From assembly GCA_000727475.1 (NCBI GenBank), contig KL647291.1:3579434-3643433 (forward strand): a stretch of DNA of 64,000 nt, read 5' to 3'. The translations under genes and the position numbers were made by a program. Below, in pieces: positions 1 through 12,900 of the stretch. Position 1 is the stretch's first letter. Each line of letters starts with the position of its first letter. Source of the DNA: Sarcocystis neurona. Its lineage: Eukaryota; Apicomplexa; Conoidasida; Eucoccidiorida; Sarcocystidae. The notes under the pieces are model-generated. The model saw only the letters and a program-made list of their open reading frames with translations. It was not told where the DNA came from and did no database searches.

Positions 1-2254
1 ATGAGAGGCAGGGAGACTGTTCCGCTGCTTACGACTACGTGTGGCCGCGACCACAATGCAGCAACCCTCCAGCAGGGCAAAAGTGTTTTTGAGCGGTTGA
101 GCTTACGGAAGCCTACAAGAGGCTCAGGCTCAGGGGACCACAACCGAAACACACACCTAACCTACGTCACTGTCCACGACACAACCCGCGTCATGCACAG
201 GGTTCGCTACATATAGATATTAAGTATATAGTTATTTGCTCGCTGCAGATCCACATACCCGAGTTTAAGACTACGTACTAAGGAGAGACATACATCTGTC
301 TGCGTGTGTATTCATTTCCTTACATAAGTAAAAGTTACACAGTTGCAAACAACGCGGTGCGGCGCTCCTGTCCTAAGTATGTGTGTATGTCCGGTCGCCA
401 CGCGTGCATCACTAGAGCGATAAGAGCATGCGAAATAGGTACCCAGGAAAAGACCCAGACGGACGCAGTGCACGCAACGGTAACGACAGCTGTGGACTCA
501 AAGTGACACACTTTTTTGACCCCGCGGAGACAGATAAGAACGAATCGATCACACACAGCTGTTCTGACGGGGCGCCCGCGTCCCACGTGCCCTCCTGTCA
601 CAGATGGCAATCTGTGAAATCAAAATTGGGTACGAGCAATGCTGCCCCTGTCGCATAATCCTTTACAACGTACAATGGATCGTCAACAGACCAACGCTGT
701 ACGAGGATATCTCAAAAAATGAACATTTCCACCTCCGAGAAACATAGTAGGAACACGTGAAGAAGAGCTGTCTTGCCGTAGACCTGTGGAGTCGTCCATG
801 CACCTGAAGGATGTGTACGCGCCAGCGAAAACATCTATCGTCACGCACGTCGCGAGTGGTCAACGGCTTCTCTCCAGAAGTACTAGCGCTTACACAGCAC
901 TTGCTGCAAGCAGCAGCCGCAGCAGCACGAGCCCCCTAACACTAAGAACTACGTTTAACGTCGAAAGAATTGGATGTACGGATGTGCGTTCACCAGGTTG
1001 CACGCGTGTTGCGGAAGAGTCAATACTGTCGCCCACCGTGCTCCACTTCCTGACGTGTTCAAAACATCAGGGACATGCACTTCGTGTTGCGAGTGTCTGG
1101 CGACGAGCGCACCCAGTCTGGTGAACAACGGAAGGGGGCGGACTTTAAAGCACGAGGTGAGTACCTACGTATAAATATGGCGCAGCCCTACTGCGATCAA
1201 AGACCAGCGACTAGACAGGGGAGATAAGAGAGTCGGAGAAGGGTGGGAAAGACTTTTCCGGCTGGGGTTGGGCGTACGTACGCCCGAAAGTGTCAGACCG
1301 TTCCACGGCGTGGACTGAAACTCTACCAGCGGAGCTCGTGAGTCCACCATATCGCATATTCACGGTCGCAGTTCTCCGGCGTACAGGAGCGCAGAGCCTA
1401 TCTACTAGATATAAAATAGAAAGTAGGACACTCGAAAGACGAGAGATGACGGGTCCTCCTTACTGAAGGGGCCAGCAGGCAGCCGCATTCTAGGCTCCTA
1501 CTCAAGACACTTCCCCTAGGTGGACAAAGGCGATCCTTAGCTGGAGAGGGAAGTTACTTCGTGTTTACGGATTTCCTTCCTTTCGTTTTCCCCTTTGAAC
1601 GGATACTCCAAACTTGGAGAGCAGTGGCCTGCCGTGCATGCGGTGCTGTACGCCGGTGGTAGTGCTGCGTACGTGGGCTTGCACCGTCTGTGCCGCTCAC
1701 ACACCTAGCACGGAGATACGCAAAGAGTGTTAGAACTTTATTTACGTCATGTACGAACTATTTGGGTTTTTTTTTTCCGTGCTTGAGAATTCTCAAAGAT
1801 TGTGTGTGTATGCATCAGGAGCGCCCTTCCTACATTGCAGACGCAAATACTGTAGCAGTCCTGACCCCTGCAGAATCGCTTCCCAATGTACCGCGACCAC
1901 AGATATCGCACGTATACCCAGGGTGCGGTTAAAAGGCTGGAACAAGCTTTTTCGGTCCATGTAATATCTCTACAACGAACTGGATAACATGTGATGTGCA
2001 GACATCTGTCAAAGGATGGAAAGGCAGCATGCCATAGGTGAAGTCGTACGCCCCAAATACGGAAGCCTTGCCCCATATGTGCCTGTATGCGATTATAACG
2101 AATCTGAAAGTCACGTTGTGCTTTTGTGTTGTGTGTGAGTTTGAGCATATGGCTTGAAGGGCGTCGTTTGCCGTGAATCAGAAGGTTTTTTTCAGTTGCG
2201 AACACGAGGGTGCTAAAGAATTGGTTGCACGAAAGCACACGTGGGTTGACGTAA

Positions 2255-2330
2255 ACACTTGTGTACGTGTACGTATGTATGGATGTATATACGTATAGAT
2301 ATATATATATACACATACATATGTACGTCC
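2255..2330. repeat. Alternating purine-pyrimidine tract (TAC/GTA, TA)
   Basis: A run of strongly alternating purine-pyrimidine sequence made of ACGT, GTAT and TATA steps, ending in a short (AT)n. The same composition recurs at many places in the window. It has no coding potential beyond Tyr/Ile/Val-rich open frames, which are a composition artefact. Confidence 0.7.
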
Positions 2331-3760
2331 ACACGTCTGTGCCACTCCTGCGGCGCACATTTGCGCAGACGTATGTTCACATGCGTCGTCATATTATGCA
2401 CAGGTGGGCTATGTCTTACGCACAGGTGGGCTAACAAGCTGTCTAGGGCCTACTTGTACAACTGATACGGTTGTCGTTGTTCTACTCCATTTCCGGTAAC
2501 AGGTAGTGACCGCCCCTACAACTGTAACATGACGAGTAGAGCGCCGACAGCTGTGTCGAAACAAGCTGCAAAAACGGATGCGCGCTTCGTGCTCTTCTCA
2601 TAAAGGAAGTTTCGGTGTATGGCGGAGAGAACCTGGTAGGGCGAAGTGCCCTGTTGTAGGCTTAGGCTTGCGTATCTCTGGAGGAGGTGTAGCCACACAT
2701 AACGCAGACATCTAGTAATGCTGTAAGCTGACAGGTGCTAACGGAAGATTTGGATGAAAAAGCACGCATCGTTAAAACAGGTAGAGCGTGTAAGCCTGTC
2801 GGGTCTTTATAATTTGCGCACACACTCGCGCGCCAGCTAAAACATTGTTGATTCCGCGTTACTTCACTAGCTATAACTATCAACCGCATTTCGGCTGACC
2901 GAGGAGTGGACATTGTCTACAGCTCAACATACACAATTCCTTAGATAGAGTGTAAATGTAAACGTTTTTGCAAGAAGAGTTTGTTCGACGTTACAGGGGA
3001 ATATTCGCTCACCTTGTCGGTCAGTTCTACTGGTATTGCCAGGAGCAGAGAGGTCTGGTATTGCCGCAGAGTACCGCTACAATGGATCCTCCATGTTCAG
3101 CTTGTATTCTTCATGCAGGATCCACACAACGCGAGACGCTCCCCGTGCGTACACATACGTATGCGTATATAGCCGGAGAACATCACCTTTCATCGCTCCA
3201 GGACTGCGTTGGAGGACCTGTGCTTTGTGTGCTACCTTCTTAAAGGTCCAGTCGCTTGATTCCCTGCCGCGGCTCATCAACCAGAAGTTAGCTCACTGTC
3301 ATCGTGTGCCTGAAAATAAACTGTAGGTTTGTACGTGCGCTGCAGATAAGCCAAGGTGCGCCACACTGTATTGAGTAGTACTGTGTGCATATCCGCGTAG
3401 CCACCTACGGATCTGAAGGTAACGGTACATACAAATATATGACTTGCGCAGTGCTGAACGCGAGTACATACCAGCTGCAGTGCACACGGAGGAGCTTACC
3501 GTGTGTACGCCGACGACCATCTCTCCAACGCAGAAAGTAAAACCTGTAAGAGGCGGCAGTCCCGTACTGAACACGCTAGGCGCAAGAGCAACCTGAGACT
3601 AACAGTGGGTGTTCGGAGCAACCGACTATACGTTGTGCATTGATACACGTCACAAATAACGGTTGGGTATCACTACCTCCTTCAAATGTCATGTGCCTCT
3701 CGGTGTTGCGATGATACTCTTGAAAATGTGAGTGCGCGAAGCTGTGCGTCAACAGTATGC

Positions 3761-3790
3761 GTATATATATATATATATATATATATAAAT
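3761..3790. repeat. (AT)n microsatellite
   Basis: About 13 uninterrupted AT dinucleotides preceded by GCGT and followed by AAATATACG. A simple-sequence repeat in intergenic DNA. Confidence 0.9.
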
Positions 3791-4104
3791 ATACGTGTCT
3801 CACTGGTCCAAGTGCATTTCGTCCAATTTCATTTTGCATAATTTTTCAAGTGGAGCAGTTGCATGCGAGTACGCACCGCAAACCGCGACGAAGCTGCTGC
3901 CAAGCCGCGAGCATTTGTAACTGTTCTTTTGTGGTCGGAACAAATCTGCTCGTTTCATTGTACTGTTACCCAGAAGCCACCAGCGTCGTCTTCTTCACGT
4001 AGGTAGAGCCTCTTTGCTGATGACTGAGAAGAGTGGGATGCGAAGTGTACGCGCCGCAGAATAAAGAAATGCAGCTGTCCACACTACCGCGGCAAAACTG
4101 CCGC

Positions 4105-4205
4105 GTGTGTACACACATACACATGTATATACATCCATATATTTGCACATAGACATGTATACTTACATATAGATACAAACTTACATATGTATATGTATAC
4201 CTTTA
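4105..4205. repeat. Alternating purine-pyrimidine tract
   Basis: ACACAT/GTATAT/ACATAT-type alternating sequence with several near-identical hexamers, part of the dispersed family in this window. Confidence 0.6.
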
Positions 4206-6130
4206 ATGTGTGTACACAGGTATCCGTGTATCGTCCACGCCACATACACGCAACAAAAAAGAACATCACGAAGTATATCACGGCACTTTAGAAAGTGAAG
4301 CAAAAAACCTATCAACAGCACGCGGTGTAGGTAGCCACGGTAGAATCGTAGTGTGTTTCGTGTAAAACGGCGAATGCGCGTAGTGTCTTTGTAGCGCTGT
4401 CTGCAGCAGAAACGTCGTAGCAAGTGGCACGCCCCACTTCAACTGTTTACTACGGTGACAAGTTTCCCGCCCCCGTGTGTAACAGCCGTAGTTTACTGCG
4501 CTCGCTCACATGTGAGCGGCACGTGTTTGGAACAGTCACCAATGCCTTTCATACACAAGAAAGATCTTGTACGCGGTCAGCAGCAACACATTTGTGTCAC
4601 CAGAGATACGAATACCTTCTCTGTCTACGCAAGTCGCGTCAAAACATAGCAGTGTTTCACCTGCTATCCAGGATACATAAGCGGTATGTAACATGCATGG
4701 AGATATACGTGGATTGCGTCTCCGTGCTCATCGACACAATTGAAGTATTATTGGCGTTCAATCAGACCTCCATAAATCCGTAGAAACACAACTCCCATAC
4801 AAAACCTCACCGACGATGTTGCCTTTCCGTTGCGGGACCGAGGTTTGACCTGTTGCAACTGATATACGTAAAGGGCCGAATGTCTTCTGCTTCGAGCGCA
4901 ACAGTAACAACATCTGGTGGTGGTCGAATATCGACAATACCACATATGGTGCATTCCTTGATGATCAAAAATTACATTTGCCACCTGGAAGATCCTGGCA
5001 GCTGCGTGGCTGCAGCATAGAGTGTACCGGCAGTGAAATCCCGACGAACGACTTCACACGACACAAACCTGGAAAAAAGTGCGTCCTCAAGTGCAACCAA
5101 GCGTAACTGCTCGGAGCATTCACGTAGCAAGTCTGCTGTAGAGATCAGGAGCTGAGTCACTCTATAAGGAATACCTGCCGTAAGTCGCCCCCCGTTATGC
5201 AGCCGTTGAGCAGCTCCTGGCAACTCACGTGAACCACCAGGACAGTATCGCTGTGCGGCGCCTACAATTAGAGTGGAAATATTAAGGAATTGTCAAAATG
5301 AGTTTCACTCCGAGCACAGCTACGGCGCACTAAAAAGGCGGCAACCGCGTTGCTTTGTATTTGACGCCGTGCGAAGTAGAAGTTGTTTCCTGATCCAGAG
5401 TTAAGCCGTTGATGCACACGAAGCCGCGGATGAGGACCTGGAAGCAGCAGAAGTCGTCTGTTTCTCTGCCCAGAAGCTAAGCCACCGCAAGGTCTGGAGC
5501 AGCAGGAGAATTTTGCACGCCCGCGTGGGTAAATTCTTCCACAGCGCACGGTTGACGCAAGCAACGCGAGTAATTCCTGCTAACAAAGAAAGATGCTGCT
5601 GCTGCAGCGCTGTGCCGCCTGCAGGTTCGAACCCGTTCTTCGCGCTCTCGGTCGTCACGAGCATTGCTGCGCACAAACAGGTTGTGGCAAAAGGGGGTCC
5701 AAATAATCAAATAGTTACACTGAATTGCCTGGACAGTTTTTGAAGGGAGAGAAATGCGCGCAGTTACAAAAAGGAGGGGGGACAGAAGCAGCCTGAGAAA
5801 AAGTCGTAGTCGCTCTAGTGGAACTGATACGAGCTGTGACACTGGAGACGGGACAACACGTGCACTACTGGAGGTAGCGGTCACGTTAATGCTACGGAAG
5901 ACGACAGTGATCCCAGTGGGAGTCGCTGCAGAAGAACACGGGAGATTGCTAGGATCGTAGTTGCGACCGGCAGCCTCAGCTGTAGAAGAATGTATATTTG
6001 CACGAATAACAGGAGACTTGAGTTCGCTCCCCAGAACCACGACGTGTGCTGCTCCGTATGCACCTTCTTGAAAATGTTAAGCTTCTTTTCGCATCTGCCA
6101 CCACGCACCACCTCACGTGGACAACCGTCA

Positions 6131-6272
6131 AAACTGCTCGGCGACACCTTTACAACTCCCGACGTCTTCTTAATTCTTCCTACACCAGCCTCACCAAAAA
6201 CAACCTGCCCGACGACACCCTAATAACTCCCCTCGCCTTCTCAGCTCTTCCTGTGTCAGCCTCAACAATACT
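6131..6272. repeat. Two-copy degenerate tandem duplication, 71-bp period
   Basis: Copy one begins near CTGCTCGGCGACACC (6134) and copy two near CTGCCCGACGACACC (6205). The two halves share ACTCCC, CTTCT, TCTTCCT and CAGCCTCA blocks at the same offsets. The period of 71 is not a multiple of three, so a coding repeat is unlikely. It lies in the presumed 3' part of the minus-strand RAP gene, probably in an intron or the 3' flank. Confidence 0.7.
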
Positions 6273-6599
6273 AAAACCTCACGGACCATGTATCTCTCTT
6301 CAGCTGACTTTTTAGTGCGTCTTAGCGCCGCAGAACAGCTGCACCTCTCGTGTTGGAGGTGTTCGAGGACTGCTGTGCACAAGCGTGGTACACGCAAATT
6401 GGACGTACGTGTGAGCGAGCTACTCCACATCTAGACAGTACCTTTTGTTCCTAACTCTGCTGCCGTGCTGTGGCGGCCGTGGCCGATTAAGCTATATATA
6501 CATTCCGACGTCCTTGAGCACCTCGTATTGAGGAGTCACAAAAGTTCAGGAAAGCGTCTACAGGAATCCACGTATATCTGAAGACACACGTACATACCT

Positions 6600-6735
6600 T
6601 CTCACACGTCTGTAGATACATATAGGTACAGCGTATACCCATGATATATCTGTGCATATATGCATATACATATATGACGATGTATCTACATACATGTACA
6701 TATATATATATATATATTTGTATATATTTGGAAGT
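6600..6735. repeat. AT-rich alternating tract
   Basis: GATATA, GCATAT, ATATGT and CATATATATAT steps over about 130 bases, of the same type as the tract at 2255-2330. It lies in the presumed 3' region of the RAP gene. Confidence 0.6.
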
Positions 6736-6951
6736 TCCTATAGCTATATATCACCGTGCAGAAGACTTCGTCTTTTTACGGATAGGCGCCATCACAAACC
6801 TATGCTACGTGCGCAGCTGTCGCTTCACGCAGACTACCAAGTGCACCAACATGGACTTTGGCACCCCGTAAGATTCACTTTAATTCACCTGTCTTAACTA
6901 ACCACGCCCTAGTGCTGCAACAGAGAAAATTACACGCTCGCATCCGCATAC

Positions 6952-9900
6952 CTGTATTTTCCAGATTTGGCGCCTGCAGTAGAATATCGATTTCATACGG
7001 CCCGCCCTGCTGTGGGCGCGCAAAGGCACGGTGGCGCACGTGCATGCGCTTTAGCAGCGAAGAGATCTCGGTAACTTCTTCTGGCCACGGAGCTCCGTAT
7101 CCACCTCGCTGCATGCACCAGGCTCGCAAACCTGACGGCAACAGAAAAGACGCAGTGTCTACTATGAATTTCTCTGACGTCCAGCACCAGAGCAGCAGTA
7201 TTTTGCCACCACGCGCTCGGACTTGACAACAGCAGGAAAATATTTCGGTTGATAGCAGCAGAAGAATTAGCATCCTAATCTGCAGCGCGACACGTCCAAC
7301 CTCTTAAAAAGTTGCAGAGGACTTTCTGGCCCACAGCTGCGTGAGCGACTTGTGGAGGACTCTCGTGGAAAGCAACAGACACCCAAGCTGACGTGCAACA
7401 ACGCAGAAGATCGGTCTAGCATCGCACTAGAAGCGCCGCCGTGACGGAGAGCAGCAGGAACGTTTTCTGGTCCACAGCGACAGGGCCGCGCAATATTCAC
7501 TGCCACACACACGGAAGACAATTCCTTGAAGTGTCAGCGGCAAAGAACGAAAACACACCCACGTGCAGAAAGAGGCGCTTGAAAGCAAAGCTGCAAAACG
7601 GGGCGGCAACTCAAGCTCACACAAGCACAGCAAAAAGTCTCACTCAAAAACCATCAGAGAAGATGACAGCAGCTCGGGGCATTGTTCCTGGAAGCAGCAA
7701 AACCAGTCGAATTTTTTGAGTTCTTCGTCAATCTAGAACTGCACGGAGAAATGCTGCCCACCTCAATTACAGACAACGGGGACACATAGCTGCTACATAT
7801 ATACATATATATATATGTGCGGCTATATATATATATATATACGTGAATGAGTGTCAAACCTGCCTCTTGCGTCTACAGATGGATATGCCGACGCTCAGCA
7901 GCCGACAGACAACGCATCTCTCCGGTTCACAAAAGCGCGGCCGCCCGACCCAGGCTTTGCCCAGTACCAACGCCACCGCAGTTTTTACGTGCGTTTGTTC
8001 TACAAAATGTACGTATACGTATGTTTAGATACAGAGGCCCACTCAAACGTGTGGGCTCGTACACGTAGATCTTGCTAGTCGTCGCTCAGGCGTCCTAGCA
8101 CGCGAATTCTGTGTGAAACAAAACAGGTGGAACCCTGTTAAGATGCTAAGCATGCAGCATGCTGGTGAGGCTGGAGACGGAAAAGCAGCGCTGCTCTGCC
8201 AATCAACAAGAGACAGTTGCGGCAACATGAAATCGGCCTTCCACTGCAGCTGTCGGGGCTTCTTCACCTTCGAATACGCAGCGGCGCGGCATGTTGTAGG
8301 AGAGGGATGGAAACTGCAGCAGCTGCGACAGCCACAGCTGGAAAACCAGCACCCTGTGCTTCTCCCACGTAGTCCCCTTCCCAATTTTTCGGTAGACGTG
8401 AGAAAGTAGATAACCGTGTCGCGCTGAGCAGACAGAAAAAGACAGAAAAGACGTGGCAATCAGGCAGCAGCAGTGAGGACAGGTGCGTGTGTGCAAAGTC
8501 ATTGTCAAATCCCTCTGTACGTCTGATAGACAGGCATGCGAGCAGGTGGTGGACAAGCAAAAGGCGCGGCATTTTGGAAACACCTAAACACATCATAAGC
8601 CTGTAGTGCAATTTCTCGGGGCCGAACGCTATAACAGGTTCACAGGCATGGCGCAAGCACACACACCTGGCGACACAAACGCAGACAAGGGACAGCAGAG
8701 ACGCACGTCTACACTGACACAGCTGGAGCGATGAAGTTTTGTATGTGTTATCCGCTGCCCACAACATTCTTCCTTTTGGGTGTTTACGTATTATGTTTAC
8801 GCGACGCATCGCTCTTTCCTCCGGTTCTGTGGCGCACTCGTACACGTACGTTCTGCATCGTAGGCAGTCGTACGCACTCCCGCTCCCATTTTCCCACAAA
8901 TACATAGATCGACGTACAGATACACATATATACACGTATGTATGCATGTACGTGTACGTACGCATATATGTACACACACATACACATATAAAAATATATC
9001 CGCATCCATGTGCTGCTGCAGGCCTGTGTCTTAACACATGCCTCTTTCATCCTCCTCCCGGGCTTGTCAATATACTCCGCCTCTTGGCTCCTCTCTTCTG
9101 AGTCATTCTCCCTCTCTTTAGCAGAATGCAGGTGTTGACCCGCAGCAGGGGTTGTTGGAGTCCTACGTGAGGAGAACGCTTGCGCGTCCTGCCCTGGAGA
9201 AACTTCTGTGTTTCCTCTCTCTGTAGAATAGACGAATTTATCTTACTACCCGGACTAGCGGCATGTGTAGAGACACTTTTTCGTTAGTGTACGTGCACAC
9301 TCGCGCAAACGTAGGCTGAATCTTTCTTCTGATCTGCATCTAGAACGAAGACTGCGCGTTTCAGCCTCGTCTTTTCAAAACACCAAGAACGCCGTCGTCT
9401 TCGGTCAACCGTGGGGGAGCTATATGCACGTTTCTTGCATACCGACACAAACGCATCTCCACGCACGTGTACAAGCCGTCTCTGCGGAAGGTGCTTGTAG
9501 CAGGGTTTCTGACTTGTGTACGCGGATACATGCGCGAGTGCACTGGGTGCGGCAGAAACAGCGACTTCGGCTCGGTTCCGGTGGAACCGAAGACTTCTCG
9601 GCTGTACGAGTATGTACAGAGCGGTGCACCACGCGTCACAACAACGGCACAGCTTGAAAGCACGCCTGGGGAACTCTTTGACTGTGTCGAATCCTTCTTC
9701 ATACGTGCGTCCCTTTTCGTGCCTTAGTTCTGTGTGGAGAGATATGGCTTCGTGTGGAAACTGAATAACTAGCAGAGAAGAGTACACGCGAGTCTTTAGG
9801 AAAAGAGAGGCGTGCGTTTTGCAAATGCGGCGCTCCAGCAGGCAAGGCTCGCAGCCAGCGGCACACGCAGGGACACGCGTGTCTATACACCAGGAAGGGG

Positions 9901-12900
9901 ACGACAGAAGAAGCGCCTGCGCACACACCCGTGCGTTCGTAAGCTGGAAAGGAACGGGAGAAGGCGACAACGAACAGGGAGAACTGTAAGGCTTAGAAGG
10001 TATCCGCACCCGAACAGGCAAGACGACGCAGTACCCGTTAGCCGTGCAACGTGAGTCAGCCCGTGACCAGCACACGAACTCCGACGTTCATGATATATAC
10101 ATATATATGCGTCTGGATGCAGATAGGTAGATAGATAGTTAGACAGCAATATGAGTCCGTGTTTGTGCGTGTGGAACTGCTTGCGCCGCTGTGTTTACCC
10201 GTGGCTCCCTTGACAGCAGCGAGGGCGTAGCAGACATAAATGGCTGTCTTCTCTTCAATTTCATCAAGATGTTGCTCGAGGTAAGCAGCAGCGGAGTCGC
10301 ACAGAGCAGCCACAGCTGTTGCAGCAGCAGAAACTTCCTCGGCTGCTCGCGCTGCTGCAGCGACAGCAGCAGTATCCCCTTTTGGTGCCACTGCTTCAGC
10401 GCTTCTGGAGCGACCGGGCAGTGCATACATATTCGCCTCGCTTGGAGGGGAGTCTGCAGTCGACGTCCCCGGAGCAGTAGCCCAGACAGCAGCTGCAGCA
10501 GCGTCGACATGTTCCGCGGCTCCACCACCCGCAGCACGTAAACACAGGGGGTGGGTCGTGGGAGATGCAAGACACCCAGACGAGAACGAAGAAGACGAAC
10601 CGGACAAGTGAGAAGAAGGTGATACGGAGAAAAGCGAGGAACCACACTGGACATCCTCAAAAGTGGTGGACGGCGCTGATGCACCGGCAGGAAGGAAAGC
10701 AAGAGCAGTCGCGGAAGCAAGAGCAGCGGCCGCAGAGGACTCAGCACACAGAGCAGCAGTGGCTGGTCGGCTGAGAGTAGACAAGCCGAAGAAGGTACAG
10801 GCATGCAGGAGCTTTCCGATTTCAGCCACAGAAATTTGTGCCTCTTGTCGTGTGTTTGCAGCGAGTCGCAAGTGGGTTGCCCCACGCGCAGCAGCACGCA
10901 GAATGCACACCGGAAACAGCAGCTGCTGTCGCTGGAACGAGGAGAGAACAGTTGTTAGGGCCGCGAGAGAAAAGGCGGCAAAGTGGCGCTCCACGTGGTC
11001 AGCAGCAGCCCACAGCAGTGCAAGCACTGGCGAGCTTCGTTGGTGCCGAGATAGCAGCTCAAAATGGCTCGAAATGCCCACGCCAAGCTCTCCAGCAACG
11101 TTGCACCTCTCTTTGTGCGCTGTGACGGAGACTGCGGAGCTCGCAGGAGACGGGGGAAGCGAAGCAGAGACGTCAACGACAGGACTAGAAGCCTGTCCAG
11201 CAGATGCAGCTGCTGCAGCCCGTTGTGGAGTGCTGCAGCATCCGCCTGCATCTCTCTGAAGAACAGCAGCCGATCTTGCAAGCTGATCCAGACGCTGTGT
11301 GCTGCTCTCTCCCGCATGCAGCCCCACGTCGGCAGAGTCTGTGTTTAGTCCGTCAACTCTTTCAGGATGATTCTCATACACACAAACTTGTTCCTGCATC
11401 CTTGGATACTGCTGTGCTACGCTTGGCTGTTTTGGTTGCTGTCGTGGCCTGTCTAATTGCTCCTGGTGCTCCCTTCCCATGCCTGGCAGCTGCTGCTGTT
11501 GCTTCTCGACGCCCACTTGCCACTGCTGTGGAGTCTCCACCCGCCCCACGAGCTGCCGTACGCCCAAGTGCTGCTGCTGGTACTGCTCCCGCTCGGGGTG
11601 TTGCTGCGGTCGCTGCAGCACTTGCGGGTACTGACGCCCGTCGGCATCAGGCAACAGCCCCTGTCTCCGCGGCTGCGGGACCCTTTCGGGAGGCAACAAC
11701 TGCAGACCCGCACTGCGGTGCTGCAGTTGAAGCACGTCCCCAAAGCCGCTGGGCGCCTGCAGCAGCTGCTGCGCACGCTCACCGTCGAGGTGCTGCTTGG
11801 TAGCAGCATGCGGCTCCTGTATGCGCATGCAGGGCGAGATGTGCAGGAGCGGTGGAAACTCGGCGACGGCAGCAGTCAGTGCTGCTGTATTATCGGGCGA
11901 GAGCGTGAAGAACAGGCGTTTGTTGCTGCTTAGCAGCAGCCGGGCTGCTGCTGCCGCCACGTAGGCATGCTCCGTCTGCGACACCTGCAACGAAGAAAAA
12001 AGATGCAGGCAATCGACAAGTAGCGTAGGGCAGTTCGACAGTACGGTACCCATAGGCGCTGCCGCGTCAGCAGGAGCAGCAGGAGCAGCAGTGCTGCAAG
12101 CGTCTAACTGCCGAGTATCACCCGCAAAGGCTGGAGCTGCGTTCACACCCGATAGCACAGGGTGGTATGCAGCACCTGTAGCGGACATTTCAGTCAAAAG
12201 AAGCTGCGTTGTCCCACCGACGACGGATGTAGCAACTTTAGCAGCTTCCGCTGTTGTTGAGCGGCCCGGTGCTGTTGACTGTGGTGCTACGGCGACGCTA
12301 ACTGTCGGTATTGTTACTACTGCTGCTGCGCCTGCAGGGGACGGGCCCTGTTTTCCAGAGGGCGCTCCTCCTGCTGTAACTGTTGGTGAAGCTGTCTTGG
12401 CTCGTGCTGCAGCTGTAGCTCTGTCGGGGGCTGAGCTATGCGCCGCGCCTGCCAGCGCCACATTGTCCCTGTCGACGATAGCTGCTGCTGCAGCGGTAAG
12501 ACTTAGCGTGAGTCCCTCGTGAAGACACGGTCGCAGAGCAGCAGAAAAGAGACGAACGACGCGGTCGAAGAAGGGGTGCTGCGTGTACCCTGCCCACACA
12601 TAAACACCAGCGCAGCGCAGAAGCTGCTGCATGCGTGCGTGTACGGCTTGTTCATAACGCTTCTGCATGCGAGCAGCCCGGTAGAGGTCCTGCCGCTGCT
12701 GCAGCTGCTGCCGCTGTCGTCGGTGATGCTGCTGATTCGTGCGTGTTTCTACTTCACAGACGGGCGGGACAGCAGGAGACGGCATCGAACAGGAAGAGCT
12801 GTCGTAGGGCCCTACAGCAAGGGGGGCTTCAGCGAAGGAAGCAGAAACACCAACAGCCGCATCCGCCGGAGAAGTTGCAACAGAAGGAGACGGGCATCCG

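Larger units (their letters stand above)
1..6951. other. 5' flank of window; no supported gene
   Basis: I see no reading frame here with convincing coding character, splice-site logic and length together. The region could hold the missing 3' exon(s) of the RAP-domain gene on the minus strand. A weak candidate is the minus-strand stretch 4972-5223, which has a helical-looking segment (STADLLRECSEQLRL) and a pyrimidine-rich acceptor-like site near 5065, but it has no recognisable domain. The rest is mixed-composition intergenic DNA with AT-rich alternating tracts and one tandem duplication, listed separately. A B-box-like GGTTCGAACCC near 5623 does not belong to a tRNA. Confidence 0.5.

Noticed and set aside
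1747..2358. Minus-strand open frame of 203 codons, Tyr/Ile/Val-rich start
   Set aside because: It begins inside the alternating TA/TACG tract, which is free of stops in several frames. The rest has no coding character.
5612..5660. Possible tRNA (B-box-like GGTTCGAACCC)
   Set aside because: The flanking bases do not form a T-stem, and no D-arm or acceptor stem can be drawn.
8264..9037. Minus-strand open frame of 257 codons overlapping RAP exon 3
   Set aside because: It is in the wrong frame for the spliced RAP protein, and its N-terminus is translation of a CATATA/CACACA tract.
12091..12522. Plus-strand open frame of 143 codons
   Set aside because: Antisense shadow of RAP exon 2 in Ala/Thr/Val-rich repeat sequence.
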